From: Alcanivorax sp.
Lineage (GTDB): Bacteria > Pseudomonadota > Gammaproteobacteria > Pseudomonadales > Alcanivoracaceae
DNA length: 64,000 nt
Assembly (NCBI RefSeq): GCF_019431375.1
Contig: NZ_CP080267.1
Location: 1,674,001 to 1,738,000 of the forward strand
Direction: 5' to 3'
The notes beneath the pieces were generated by a model. It did no database searches, was not told the DNA's origin, and worked only from the letters and a program-made list of their open reading frames with translations. The position numbers were made by a program, and so were the translations under genes. Of this stretch, positions 26,559-36,090 are shown piece after piece (position 1 is the stretch's first letter; the number at the start of each line of letters is the position of its first letter).

Positions 26559-27614
26559 ATGAGCGATGTCGCCGCCGACATGTCTCGTCTCGAGAACTTC
26601 ATTCCCTTTGATTGCCTGGGCGAATCCCACCTGAAGGAGATCCAGGGCCAGATTGAAGTGATCAAGATGGGCCCAGGACGGCTGTTGTTCAAACGCGGCC
26701 AGACCAGCGACAAAGCCTATTTTCTTGTTGAGGGCTCGGTGGACCTCACCGACGCCAGCTTTCAGGTGCGCCATTTCGCCGCCGATGACGACGAAAACTA
26801 CCTGGCGCTGGACAATTACCCCGAACACACCATCAACGCCATTACTGCTGAAACCACCACCCTCTACGCCATCGACCGAAACAAACTGGATCTGCTGATG
26901 ACCTGGACCCAGGCCGCTGAATCCATGCTCGACGAAGACGATGACGAAAGCGAAAGAGACTGGATGGATGCACTGCTATCCTCAGAGCTTTTTTCCGCAG
27001 TACCGCCGGCCATGATTCACAGCCTGTTCGTGAAATTCGAGGAACGGGAAGTGCAGCTTGGCGAAACCATTGTCACCGAAGGCGAGGATGGTGACACCTT
27101 CTTCGTGATCAAGCAGGGCAAGGCCATGGTCACCCGTGCCAAGGGGGCCAAACAGGAAACCCTGGCAGCCCTGTCCGCAGGCCGCTTCTTCGGTGAAGAC
27201 GCCCTGATCAGCGACAGCCCGCGCAACGCCACCATCACCATGACCAGTGATGGCGTACTGATGTGTCTGGGCAAGAAGGATTTCCAGTCCATCCTGCAGG
27301 ACTCAGTGATTCGTCATCTTAGCGAAGACGAGCTGGACACCATGGTTCTGGAGGCGGAAACCGCCTGCATTCTGGTGGATGTACGCCTGCCCATGGAGTT
27401 CCGCCACGATCGTACCCCCGGTGCCCGCAACCTGCCACTCAACGAACTGCGCCGTGAAGTCCACAACCTGGAAAAGGATTTTTTCTATGTGGTGTGCGGT
27501 GATGGTCGACGTAGTGAGCTGGGAGCCTATATCCTCTCGGAAGCGGGCCTCAACGCCTATGTGCTGGACCGGGGAAAAGCGACGGATGCAAAAAAACCAA
27601 CGGAAGTGGCCTGA
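26559..27614 (+). CDS. Double cyclic-nucleotide-binding domain protein fused to rhodanese
   Basis: 351 residues. Two cNMP-binding-like folds lie at about residues 12-110 and 140-255; the second has the better phosphate-binding cassette (FFGEDALISDSPRNATITM, with an Arg). A rhodanese domain ends the protein (ILVDVRLPMEFRHDRTPGA, then VVCGDGRRSE with Cys313). No output DNA-binding domain is present, so it is a cytoplasmic sensor or thiol switch rather than a transcription factor. Its 3' end overlaps the RetS-like gene by 29 bases. Confidence 0.85.
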   Translation: MSDVAADMSRLENFIPFDCLGESHLKEIQGQIEVIKMGPGRLLFKRGQTSDKAYFLVEGSVDLTDASFQVRHFAADDDENYLALDNYPEHTINAITAETTTLYAIDRNKLDLLMTWTQAAESMLDEDDDESERDWMDALLSSELFSAVPPAMIHSLFVKFEEREVQLGETIVTEGEDGDTFFVIKQGKAMVTRAKGAKQETLAALSAGRFFGEDALISDSPRNATITMTSDGVLMCLGKKDFQSILQDSVIRHLSEDELDTMVLEAETACILVDVRLPMEFRHDRTPGARNLPLNELRREVHNLEKDFFYVVCGDGRRSELGAYILSEAGLNAYVLDRGKATDAKKPTEVA

Positions 27615-30381
27615 TTCTTTTCTACTCAAGGGCACGCTGATACTGCTGCTGGTTCTGGCCGGCAGCCTCTGCCATGCCAATCCGGAACCGCCGCCCCCCT
27701 TTGTGATCCACAGCCTGCCAGACCAGGCCCGGATCACTATCTACTCCGAATACCTGCGCGACCCCTCCGGGGAACTGGATATCAAAGCGGTCAGCCAGCC
27801 TCCGGCCATGGCCAACTTCCAGCCGGCCACACGCTATATCGAACGCCTGGGCATCCTCAACGGACACTGGTGGGTGCGTGTTGCCATCAAGAACGAGCTG
27901 GGCAACAAAAACCACTTTGCCCTGCATCTGCGCGGCAACCCAGCGGCAAATCTCTATCTACCTGATGAGGATCAGGGCTACCGGCAGGTGCACCCCGAAC
28001 AGCGCATTCCCGGGCGCGGCAGCAGCTTCCAGGTACATCTGCCCACTGGCGAAACCCAGCTACTCTATCTGCAATTGCCTCCCCGGGCCTACCTGACTTA
28101 CGGACTGACCCTGACTACCGTCAACGACCTGCTCCAGACCCAGCAACAGCAAAATGCCATCTACATGCTGCTGGCCGGCGCCCTGTTGATCCTGGCACTG
28201 TATAACGTGATTGTTGGCGCCCTTCGTGGCGGCGCCACCTACTACTACCACTGCGGCTTCATCCTCAGCATCCTGCTGATCGGACTGACCCTGGCGGACT
28301 TGCTGCCCTGGTCCCTCAGTGACAATAACCTCCTTCACCCACGGTTGCTTTTTGCCGGCATGATGCTGGCCATGTGGTCTGCCACCGGCTTGTCACGAAG
28401 CTTTTTCAACCTGTCTGATCGCACCGGCTGGCTACATCACTGCACTCGTCTGCTGCAGATGCTGGCCCTGGCCAACCTGCCCTTTACCCTGATTCTTCCG
28501 CTGGCCGCTGCCGGCTACATCAGTTTTGCCCTGGTGACCGTAGCCACCCTGTTTCTGCTCACTATGGGTTACACGGCCTGGCACCGGGAAATCACCGGTG
28601 GCGGACTGTTTTTCATCACCTCCCTGCTGATCAGCTTCCCGGCATTACTGGTTTGCCTAGCCTGCCTCGGCGTGGTGCAAACCAGTGCGGAACTGCCCCA
28701 GTGGCTACTGGGCGCTACGGTGCTAGAAGCGCTGACACTGGGTATCGGTTTGCGACTGCAACACAGCCAGCAGGCACGCTTGCAGATCGAGAGAAAGCGC
28801 TCTGAGGCGGTGGCCGACACCGTGGACAGCACTCGTCGGGAAACCCTGTCACGGATTGGCCATGACATTCGCACACCACTGAGCGGCATCCTTGGCATGG
28901 CGGAAATTCTTGGCGACACCCCGCTTACCCCCAACCAGCGCGAATGCGTGGGCGCCATTCAGAATGCCGGCGACAACCTGCTGCGCATCATCAACGACGT
29001 GCTGGAACATTCACAATTATCCACCCAAGGCGCAGACATCAATCACAGTGCCCTGGACATCAATGACCTGATCATGGAAGCCATTGATCTGTTCAAGGAA
29101 AAAGCCGAGGAAAAACAGATCGAACTGATCACCCATGTGCATACCAACGTACCCACACGGGTGATCGGCGACGCCGGGCGGCTGCGCCAGATCCTCACCA
29201 ACCTGATGGGGGCACTGGTACGCCATGGCAGTCACGGGGAACTGGTGGTGGATGTATCCATGGAGCCCACCGGCCAGGCAGACCGGGTACGCTTCGGCTT
29301 CTCCGGCAGCGCCATTAGCGACGACATTCTGAAACGCCTGCGCAGTACCAGTAATCAGCCGGAAAGCAGCCATCTAAGCCTGGCCATCGCCGAGCAGTTG
29401 GTGGAAGCCCTGCAGGGCCGCATGGGCACCCTGCAAGATCAGCGCGGCGCCCATTACTGGTTCGTGGTCCCCCTGCCAGCGGAAACCAGCGACGCCCCGC
29501 CACCGGCAATGGTAGATACCACCGCCCTGGAGGGTCGTAGTCTGCTGGTGGTGGACGATTCCAGCACCGTGACCCGGGTACTGCGTCACCATGCCCTCTC
29601 ATGGGGGATGCGCGTCACCGCCTGCCATGATCCCCGCGAGGCACTGGCCTCCCTGCGCACCCAGGCCAACATCAACGAACCCTTCGACGTAGTGGTACTG
29701 GACCACAACATGCCCGGCATGGACGGTATGCAACTGGCCGCCCGAATCCACGAGGACCCGGTGATCATGCACCCCACAGTGCTGGTGATGCTCACCGGTG
29801 TCAGCCTGGCGCCCACCGCCACCCAGGCCCGCAACGTGGGTATCCATCGGGTGTTGTCCAAGCCGGTATCCGCCCCGCGCCTGCGCCAGGTGCTGGCCGA
29901 GGAACTGGGGCTGGGTCACCGACCGATTCCCCGCAAGACCGAACACAAGCCCGACCCGCAACTGAACATCCTGGTGGCGGAAGACCATTACCTGAGCCAG
30001 AAAGTGATCCGCGGCATGCTGGGCAAGCTGGGTCTCAAGGCCGACATCGCCTCCAACGGCCAGGAGGCACTGACGCTGGCCAAGAAGCACCGCTATGACC
30101 TGATCCTGATGGATTGCGAAATGCCGGAGATGGATGGCTTCGAAGCCACTCGACTGATTCGTCAGTATGAGCAGAAACAGGGTCTGCCGGCGGTGCCCAT
30201 TGTCGCCCTCACCGCCCATATCCTGCGCGAGCACAAGGAGCGCAGCCTGGCAGCGGGCATGAATGCCCATCTGCCCAAGCCAGTGGAACTCAATGTGCTA
30301 CGCGATACCCTGGTGCGATTTACCCGTCCCGACGCCACTGATTCGGACTTGTCCCTCGCCAGCGACGAAATGCCCGACTGA
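27586..30381 (+). CDS. retS: RetS-like hybrid sensor (7TMR-DISM, His kinase core, two receivers)
   Basis: 931 residues. Signal/anchor (about 10-25), periplasmic DISMED2-type sensor (to about 185), seven membrane segments (to about 405), dimerisation domain with His426 in RIGHDIRTPLSG, an ATPase domain, and receivers with Asp706 (LDHNMPGMDG) and Asp843 (LMDCEMPEMDG). RetS restrains GacS in Pseudomonas; the layout and the position after purD agree. The ATPase domain looks degenerate: TNLMGALVRHG replaces the N-box, FSGSAIS the DxGxG, and HLSLAI the GLGLAI. The ATG at 27586 was chosen because it precedes the anchor and overlaps the previous gene by 29 bases. Confidence 0.85.
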   Translation: MQKNQRKWPDSFLLKGTLILLLVLAGSLCHANPEPPPPFVIHSLPDQARITIYSEYLRDPSGELDIKAVSQPPAMANFQPATRYIERLGILNGHWWVRVAIKNELGNKNHFALHLRGNPAANLYLPDEDQGYRQVHPEQRIPGRGSSFQVHLPTGETQLLYLQLPPRAYLTYGLTLTTVNDLLQTQQQQNAIYMLLAGALLILALYNVIVGALRGGATYYYHCGFILSILLIGLTLADLLPWSLSDNNLLHPRLLFAGMMLAMWSATGLSRSFFNLSDRTGWLHHCTRLLQMLALANLPFTLILPLAAAGYISFALVTVATLFLLTMGYTAWHREITGGGLFFITSLLISFPALLVCLACLGVVQTSAELPQWLLGATVLEALTLGIGLRLQHSQQARLQIERKRSEAVADTVDSTRRETLSRIGHDIRTPLSGILGMAEILGDTPLTPNQRECVGAIQNAGDNLLRIINDVLEHSQLSTQGADINHSALDINDLIMEAIDLFKEKAEEKQIELITHVHTNVPTRVIGDAGRLRQILTNLMGALVRHGSHGELVVDVSMEPTGQADRVRFGFSGSAISDDILKRLRSTSNQPESSHLSLAIAEQLVEALQGRMGTLQDQRGAHYWFVVPLPAETSDAPPPAMVDTTALEGRSLLVVDDSSTVTRVLRHHALSWGMRVTACHDPREALASLRTQANINEPFDVVVLDHNMPGMDGMQLAARIHEDPVIMHPTVLVMLTGVSLAPTATQARNVGIHRVLSKPVSAPRLRQVLAEELGLGHRPIPRKTEHKPDPQLNILVAEDHYLSQKVIRGMLGKLGLKADIASNGQEALTLAKKHRYDLILMDCEMPEMDGFEATRLIRQYEQKQGLPAVPIVALTAHILREHKERSLAAGMNAHLPKPVELNVLRDTLVRFTRPDATDSDLSLASDEMPD

Positions 30382-31351
30382 ACGAGCTGGACTCGGCAAA
30401 ACCCAGCAACAGGGCAATCTCGGTGAGCGACAGGGCCGGATCCTGCAGATACAGCTCCGCCAGACTCTGACGCAGGCCATCGAGAATTTCCGCAAAGCGC
30501 AACGAGCGGCGTGCCAGCCGGGCACTGAGTGTGCGCGCTGGCATGCCCAGGCTATCGGCCACGGATTCCAATGAGGGCTCACCGTCTGCCAGCTGCAGGT
30601 AGATGCGGGCCCGTACGGCGCTGACCAGGTTGGTATCGGCATCAAAATCCGCCAGCAGATCACGGGCCTCCCGCTCCATCATCACCGACAACCCCGGATC
30701 CGCCGATTCCAGTGGCAAGGACAGATACTCCGCCGGCAATTCCACCCCATCAAAATCCGCGGCGAAAACCACCGGCGCTTCAAAAAACGCCTGATAGCGT
30801 TGTTCGTCATCCGGAGCCGGGTGACGGAAACATACCCGCGCAGGGCTAAGCTGCCGGGCTATCAATGGACGCATAAAGGCCACCCAACCGGTCACCGCCG
30901 CCTCGGTGAGATACCGGGCCGGCTCACCGTCCAACGGGCATTGCCAGCTCAGCCGAACACTGTCCCCATGACGCGAGAGATGGGTCTCCCCCAGCTTACC
31001 GGACAGGCTTTCAAAGCGGATCAGCCGGTCGATGGCCTGGCCCAGATCGCGGCTGGCCAGAATCACATAGCCCAGCACCTGATAGGAACGAGGTTTGACC
31101 CGCTTGCCGATTTCGAAGCCCAGGCCCGGGTCGCCACTGGCTTGCAGAATCACCAGAAACAACCGCAACACATCCACCAGCGGCAATAACTGCCCCGGCT
31201 CCGCAAAGGGCGCCTCGCTGAGCCCGGCCTGCTGCAGCACCGTCTCCCGGGACAGGCCATAATGCGCCAGCAAGGGGGGCAACACCGCATCCACATAGGC
31301 GGCCGTGAGGCTCTGGTCGGAGCCGGCGAGGCCGGGATCAAGCACCGGCAT
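30320..31351 (-). CDS. AraC-family transcriptional regulator
   Basis: 343 residues. The N-terminal half (LLPLVDVLRLFLVILQASGDPGLG, split here in sense, and GKRVKPRSYQVLGYVILAS) is the OruR/arabinose-binding-type sensing domain; the C-terminal part has two HTHs ending LTEIALLLGFAESSSFSRAF and GTSPNQWRR. Its last 20 codons overlap the end of the convergent RetS-like gene by 62 bases. Its 5' end overlaps the AAA ATPase gene by 14 bases, so the two are co-transcribed. Confidence 0.88.
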   Translation of the reverse strand: MPVLDPGLAGSDQSLTAAYVDAVLPPLLAHYGLSRETVLQQAGLSEAPFAEPGQLLPLVDVLRLFLVILQASGDPGLGFEIGKRVKPRSYQVLGYVILASRDLGQAIDRLIRFESLSGKLGETHLSRHGDSVRLSWQCPLDGEPARYLTEAAVTGWVAFMRPLIARQLSPARVCFRHPAPDDEQRYQAFFEAPVVFAADFDGVELPAEYLSLPLESADPGLSVMMEREARDLLADFDADTNLVSAVRARIYLQLADGEPSLESVADSLGMPARTLSARLARRSLRFAEILDGLRQSLAELYLQDPALSLTEIALLLGFAESSSFSRAFRRWRGTSPNQWRRDG

Positions 31352-32813
31352 GGACCGCCCTGCCCTGGCACCACTGGCGCAGTCGCGCCAGGGATTCCGC
31401 CATGGTCACCGACAGCGGTACGGTGGCCGCCAGCTCCGCTTCCAGCAGCGCCTGATCGAGCACGCCATCGGCAGCACCGGCACTGTAGAGCCCGGCCACC
31501 ACCGCCTGCTCGATCTCCGCCCCGGTAAAACCATCACTATGCGCGGACAACGTGGGCAGATCGAAACGCTCGGCAGCCAGCCCGCGTTTTTCCAGATGAA
31601 TCCGGAAGATCACCTCGCGCACCGCCGGCGACGGCAGATCCACAAAGAAGATTTCGTCCAGACGCCCCTTGCGGATCAGTTCCGGCGGCAACCGTTCAAT
31701 ATCGTTGGCCGTGGCCACCAGAAACACCTGACTCTGATTTTCCGCCATCCAGGTAAGCAGGGTTCCCAGCACCCGCCGGGAGGTACCGCCATCGTTGTCA
31801 CCCACGGCGATGCCCTTTTCGATCTCATCGATCCACAACACACAGGGCGACATGGTTTCCGCCAGCTCCAGGGCTTCGCGCACGTTGCGCTCGGATTCAC
31901 CGAAGAACTTGTTGTAGATAGCGCCCATATCCATGCGCAGCAACGGCAACCCCCACAGCCCGGCCACCGCCTTGGCAGCCAGGCTCTTGCCGCCGCCCTG
32001 CACCCCTACCATCATGATGCCGCGGGGAGAATCGATACCGTTGTGACCATGGAAGGCGTGCTCGCGTTTACCCAGCCAGTCTTTCAGCCCCTGCAGGCCG
32101 CCCACGCTGGCGAAGCTTTCCGTGTCGTACTCGTAGCTGAGAACACCATCCATTTCCATCAAGGCAAACTTGGCCTTATTGATTTCCGGCAGATCTGCCT
32201 CGGTAATGGCGCCATCATGGATAATGGCGCCCCGGGCCAGTTTGCGGGCATCCTCAACGCTCAGGCCACGGAGATTTCGCACCAGCCGATCGAGCGACTC
32301 CCGATCCGCGCGCACCCGTTCCCCTTTCTCCTTTTTGAAACGACGAGCCTCATCCTGAACGATGTGCTCCAGCTGCTTCTCGTCGGGCATGGACAGGGAA
32401 AAGCGGGTGCAATAACGGCGGATTTCCGGGGGAATGGAAAACTGGTGGCTGATCAACACCAGGGTGTGATGCAGACGCTCGTGGTGCAGCGCGATTTCTT
32501 TCAGCAGCCGGATATTTCGCGGCTCGTCCTTCAGAAACGGATGCATATCACACAGGGCATAGATACCTGGCTCATTGGTGCCTCGAATCTGCCCCAACAC
32601 CGCATCCGGCTCCACCGTGTGCTTCTGACTGGGAACGTCTTCGAACTCAAGGCGCCGCAGGCCATCCACCGCGTTCCAGGCAAACACCGGTCGGCCCTCA
32701 CGCATCCCCAGACGACGTATCAGGTCCAGTGCCCGCAGCTCCTCCCAGGTCTCGATGACCACGATGGGATAGCGGGATTCCAGCAGCATTTTCAGATCGT
32801 TCAGGTCGCTCAT
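31338..32813 (-). CDS. AAA-family ATPase, Ycf46-like
   Basis: 491 residues. An N-terminal domain (SRYPIVVIETWEELRALDLI) precedes a classic AAA module: Walker A GVQGGGKSLAAKA, Walker B CVLWIDEIEKG, sensor 1 VFLVATANDI and arginine finger RKGRLDEIF, then the helical lid GFTGAEIEQAVV. It is similar to the Ycf46 proteins of plastids and cyanobacteria; the substrate is unknown. First gene of the pair with AraC. Confidence 0.87.
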   Translation of the reverse strand: MSDLNDLKMLLESRYPIVVIETWEELRALDLIRRLGMREGRPVFAWNAVDGLRRLEFEDVPSQKHTVEPDAVLGQIRGTNEPGIYALCDMHPFLKDEPRNIRLLKEIALHHERLHHTLVLISHQFSIPPEIRRYCTRFSLSMPDEKQLEHIVQDEARRFKKEKGERVRADRESLDRLVRNLRGLSVEDARKLARGAIIHDGAITEADLPEINKAKFALMEMDGVLSYEYDTESFASVGGLQGLKDWLGKREHAFHGHNGIDSPRGIMMVGVQGGGKSLAAKAVAGLWGLPLLRMDMGAIYNKFFGESERNVREALELAETMSPCVLWIDEIEKGIAVGDNDGGTSRRVLGTLLTWMAENQSQVFLVATANDIERLPPELIRKGRLDEIFFVDLPSPAVREVIFRIHLEKRGLAAERFDLPTLSAHSDGFTGAEIEQAVVAGLYSAGAADGVLDQALLEAELAATVPLSVTMAESLARLRQWCQGRAVHAGA

Positions 32814-32965
32814 TTGTTATCATTCTTCACAGGTCACTGTCAGCGCTATGCTAGCATGAAGCCTGACACTGTTTTGTAGCGCCGCGGAAGACTCCCTGCT
32901 CACCGGAAGTACTCTGTTTTCCTGCACCCCGTGTGCGCCGTGGCAAACCGTTTTGGAAGATCCCC

Positions 32966-33625
32966 ATGAGCGAACGTCGACTGTCACCGCTGGATAAACT
33001 ACTTGCCCGGGCCGACAACGCCCTGCGTACGTTGACGCCGGGCACCATCCAGGCGGAACGGAAACCCGCCCATGCCTCCCCGGCGCCGGATGCCCCCGAG
33101 GCCGGCACCCTGCCCTCGGACAAACGCCGCCATGTGCTGGGACTGATGCGCATCAACCATACCGGCGAGGTGTGCGCTCAGGCCCTGTATCAGGGCCAGG
33201 CCAGCACTGCCAGCCTGCCCCATGTGCGCCACGCCATGGAGGAAGCAGCCCGCGAGGAAGAGGATCACCTGGCCTGGTGCGAGGAGCGGATCCAGGAACT
33301 CGGCGGCGTACCCAGCAAGCTCAACCCGCTGTTCTACGCCATGAGCTATGCAGTAGGCGCCACTGCCGGCCTGGTGGGGGATCGCTGGAGCCTGGGCTTT
33401 GTCTCGGAAACAGAAAATCAGGTGGTCAAACATCTGGAATCCCACCTGTTCCAGGTCCCGGAAAGCGACCTGCGCACCCGCGCCATCCTGGAACAAATGA
33501 AGGAAGACGAACTGAAACACGCCGTCACCGCCAAAGACGCCGGCGGCGCCGAGCTACCCCCACCAGTGCGCCACGCCATGACGCTGATGAGCAAGGTGAT
33601 GACGTTTACGACTTACAGAATCTGA
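32966..33625 (+). CDS. coq7: Demethoxyubiquinone hydroxylase Coq7
   Basis: 219 residues. It hydroxylates 3-demethoxyubiquinol in ubiquinone synthesis at the inner membrane. The di-iron carboxylate motif is complete: MRINHTGEVCAQALYQGQ, EEEDHLAWCEERI, TENQVVKHLESHL and KEDELKHAVTA. The ATG at 32966 follows GGAAG; a GTG 33 bases earlier is less likely. It faces speD across repeat T3. Confidence 0.95.
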   Translation: MSERRLSPLDKLLARADNALRTLTPGTIQAERKPAHASPAPDAPEAGTLPSDKRRHVLGLMRINHTGEVCAQALYQGQASTASLPHVRHAMEEAAREEEDHLAWCEERIQELGGVPSKLNPLFYAMSYAVGATAGLVGDRWSLGFVSETENQVVKHLESHLFQVPESDLRTRAILEQMKEDELKHAVTAKDAGGAELPPPVRHAMTLMSKVMTFTTYRI

Positions 33626-33786
33626 ATTAATAATGAATAGTTAATAATTAATAACGTCGCGAACCTGGGTTTTCCCACCCCAAACGCAAGAGGCCGCGCC
33701 CATACTCTGGGCGCGGCCTCTTGGCTTTAAAAACAGCGCGAGACTTCCCCGCGCAGCTATTAACTATTCACTATTAACTGTTAACT
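33626..33786. repeat. Composite heptamer-arm element T3
   Basis: Left arm 33626-33655 is an AT-rich variant (AGTTAAT units). The core 33688-33722 pairs AAGAGGCCGCGCCCA with TGGGCGCGGCCTCTT. The right arm 33755-33786 is ACTRTTM 7-mers. It lies between the convergent coq7 and speD. Confidence 0.8.
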
Positions 33787-33793
33787 GCCTTTC

Positions 33794-34600
33794 TCACCCC
33801 ATATTCCGGCTGTAGAAAATCTCCAGCATCTCGGTACGCAGACGTTCCTCGATCTGTTCCAGCTCGTCCTTCTCGAATTCGTCGCTGCCGGCGCCGAACA
33901 GATAGTTGTCGATGTCGAAGTCCTTGAGCAGCATCTTGGTGTGGAAGATGTTCTCCTGGTAAACATTCACGTCGATCATCTGATAGGCGTTCTGGGTGTC
34001 TTCGGTAAGGAAGTTCTGGATCGAATTGATGTCGTGATCAATGTAATGCTTGGTGCCGTCCAGATCCCGGGTCATGCCGCGCACCCGATAGTCGATGGTG
34101 ACGATATCGGAATCGAAGCTGTGGATCAGGTAGTTCAGTGCACGCAGCGGTGAAATCACCCCGCAGGTGGACACATCCACGTCCACCCGGAAAGTGGAAA
34201 TACCGTTATCCGGGTGGGATTCCGGGTAGGTGTGCACGGTCACATGGCTCTTGTCCAGATGCGCCACCACGGAATCCGGCAGCGGGCCCGGGGCTTCTTC
34301 GTCCCAGTCGGTGCCATCCGGCGGGCTCTCGTGCTCGGCAATCAGCATGGTCACACTGGCGCCCTGGGGATCGTAATCCTGGCGCGCCACGTTGAGCACG
34401 TTGGCACCGATGATCTTGGTCACGTTGGTGAGAATCTCGGTGAGACGCTCGGCGTTATACAGCTCGTCAATATACTCGATGTACTCCTTGCGATGCTGTT
34501 CCGTCTTCGCATAGGCGATATCGAAAATATTGAAGCTCAAGGATTTGGTCAGGTTGTTGAAACCATGAACCGTAATCTTGGGATTGGGATCTTTCACCAC
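33794..34600 (-). CDS. speD: S-adenosylmethionine decarboxylase, bacterial type 1
   Basis: 268 residues from a GTG. It makes decarboxylated SAM for spermidine synthesis. LDKSHVTVHTYPESHP contains the Ser at which the proenzyme self-cleaves to form the pyruvoyl cofactor; VDVSTCGVISPLRALNYLI follows. The length fits the E. coli-type enzyme (about 264). In-order neighbour of coq7, osmC and vfr as in Pseudomonas aeruginosa. Confidence 0.94.
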   Translation of the reverse strand: MVKDPNPKITVHGFNNLTKSLSFNIFDIAYAKTEQHRKEYIEYIDELYNAERLTEILTNVTKIIGANVLNVARQDYDPQGASVTMLIAEHESPPDGTDWDEEAPGPLPDSVVAHLDKSHVTVHTYPESHPDNGISTFRVDVDVSTCGVISPLRALNYLIHSFDSDIVTIDYRVRGMTRDLDGTKHYIDHDINSIQNFLTEDTQNAYQMIDVNVYQENIFHTKMLLKDFDIDNYLFGAGSDEFEKDELEQIEERLRTEMLEIFYSRNMG

Positions 34601-34731
34601 AGCTGTACCCCGTAGGCGTCACCGCCACAATAAAACCAACACACCACCGCAGAGTCTGCGGTTACCTGTTTGCGAGACCTCAAGGCCTCAGACTTGCCCG
34701 GCTTGCGCCGGAACCCTTGACCGGCCAGGGG

Positions 34732-35157
34732 TCAAGCTTCCTGGCCCTCAATGGTATAACTATGAGTGATCTCAACACCACCTCGGGTCAGCATAATGCT
34801 GGCCGAGCAATACTTCTCCGCCGACAGCTCCACCGCCCGCTTCACCTGGGTTTCTTTCAGGTTATTGCCGCTGACGATGAAGTGCAGATGAATCTTGCTG
34901 AATACCGCCGGCACCTCATCGGCACGCTCCGCGGTCAGCTCACAACGGCAGTCCGTCACGTCCTGGCGGGACTTCTTGAGGATATGCACCACATCAAAGG
35001 AGGAGCAGCCACCCACCCCCAGCAACAGGGTCTCCATGGGGCGCGGCCCCCGGTTCTGGCCACCGTGGTCCGGCGGTCCGTCCATGAGCACCGTATGGCC
35101 GCTTTCTGTCTGCGCTTCATAGCAGGCTTCGCCCTGCCATTTAACCACTGCTTTCAT
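34732..35157 (-). CDS. OsmC/YhfA family protein
   Basis: 141 residues. PRPMETLLLGVGGCSSFDVV and SAEKYCSASIMLTRGGVEI give the two conserved cysteines of the OsmC peroxiredoxin-like fold, in the YhfA branch. Thiol-dependent peroxide handling is the family theme; no substrate is proven for this branch. GGGAG precedes the ATG. Between speD and vfr. Confidence 0.9.
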   Translation of the reverse strand: MKAVVKWQGEACYEAQTESGHTVLMDGPPDHGGQNRGPRPMETLLLGVGGCSSFDVVHILKKSRQDVTDCRCELTAERADEVPAVFSKIHLHFIVSGNNLKETQVKRAVELSAEKYCSASIMLTRGGVEITHSYTIEGQEA

Positions 35158-35455
35158 GGGGGATCTCCCAGGTTCCAGTCACCGATCCAGGCCGGCTTTA
35201 TCCGGCCCCGAAAGGGGGCGCAGAGTACCATAGCGCGGGGGCGCCGCCACCCCCTGCGGGGGCCGGATAACAGATAATTTTCCCGTCCCGACACCCTCTC
35301 CGCCCCTGCCGGCCGGGTGCCGGTCAGCCATAAGCCACCACTGGGCCTGTGAAAATTGAGAGTGAGAGCCAGTTCCCTTGGCATCAATGATAAAAACAGG
35401 CAATATCCTTACGCTTACCAGCTAAGACATTTTTCTGGCTTAATATTGAGCACCC

Positions 35456-36085
35456 ATGACTGACGGCAACAAAATTATTCCAAATCTGGACCAGTTTCTG
35501 GCCCACTGCCATCGCCGCAAATACCCGGCGAAGAGCACCATCATTTATGCGGGTGATGAATCGGATGCGCTTTACTACATTTTGAAGGGCTCCGTGACGG
35601 TCATGATCGAAGACGACGATGGTCGCGAGATGATCATGGCTTACCTGAATGAAGGGGATTTCTTCGGTGAAATGGGGTTGTTCGAGAACGACCCATCACG
35701 CTCTGCCTGGGTAAAAGCCAAGACTGAATGCGAAGTCGCCGAAGTCAGCTACGGCAAATTCAAACAACTGGCCCGGGAAGACGCCGACATCCTGTTCGCC
35801 GTCTCCGCCCAGATCGCCGGCCGTCTGCGCGCCACCACCCGCAAAGTGGGAGATCTGGCGTTCCTGGATGTGACCGGCCGCGTGGCTGGCACCCTGCTGG
35901 ACCTGTGCAAACAACCCGACGCCATGACCCACCCCGACGGCATGCAGATCAAGGTCACCCGCCAGGAAATCGGCCGCATCGTCGGCTGCTCCCGGGAAAT
36001 GGTCGGCCGGGTTCTCAAGAACCTGGAAGAACAGGGGCTGGTGTCGGTTAAAGGCAAGACCATGGTGGTTTACGGAACGCGGTAA
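35456..36085 (+). CDS. vfr: cAMP receptor protein Vfr/CRP
   Basis: 209 residues. An N-terminal cAMP domain with FFGEMGLFENDPSRSAWVKA (the Arg and Ser that hold cAMP phosphate), a dimer helix, and a C-terminal winged helix MQIKVTRQEIGRIVGCSREMVGRVL with the recognition Arg-Glu-Arg pattern. It is a global cAMP-dependent regulator. The 298 bases upstream, after the OsmC start, hold a GC hairpin near 35190-35215 and an AT-rich promoter-like stretch near 35360-35450. Confidence 0.93.
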   Translation: MTDGNKIIPNLDQFLAHCHRRKYPAKSTIIYAGDESDALYYILKGSVTVMIEDDDGREMIMAYLNEGDFFGEMGLFENDPSRSAWVKAKTECEVAEVSYGKFKQLAREDADILFAVSAQIAGRLRATTRKVGDLAFLDVTGRVAGTLLDLCKQPDAMTHPDGMQIKVTRQEIGRIVGCSREMVGRVLKNLEEQGLVSVKGKTMVVYGTR

Positions 36086-36090
36086 AAAGC

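Noticed and set aside
27379..27585. Upstream extension of the RetS-like frame
   Set aside because: The 69 extra codons lie inside the cNMP/rhodanese gene in another frame and would put a hydrophilic stretch before the membrane anchor.
31305..32879. 524-codon plus-strand open frame
   Set aside because: Antisense to the AAA ATPase, which has intact Walker motifs; Gln/His-rich shadow.
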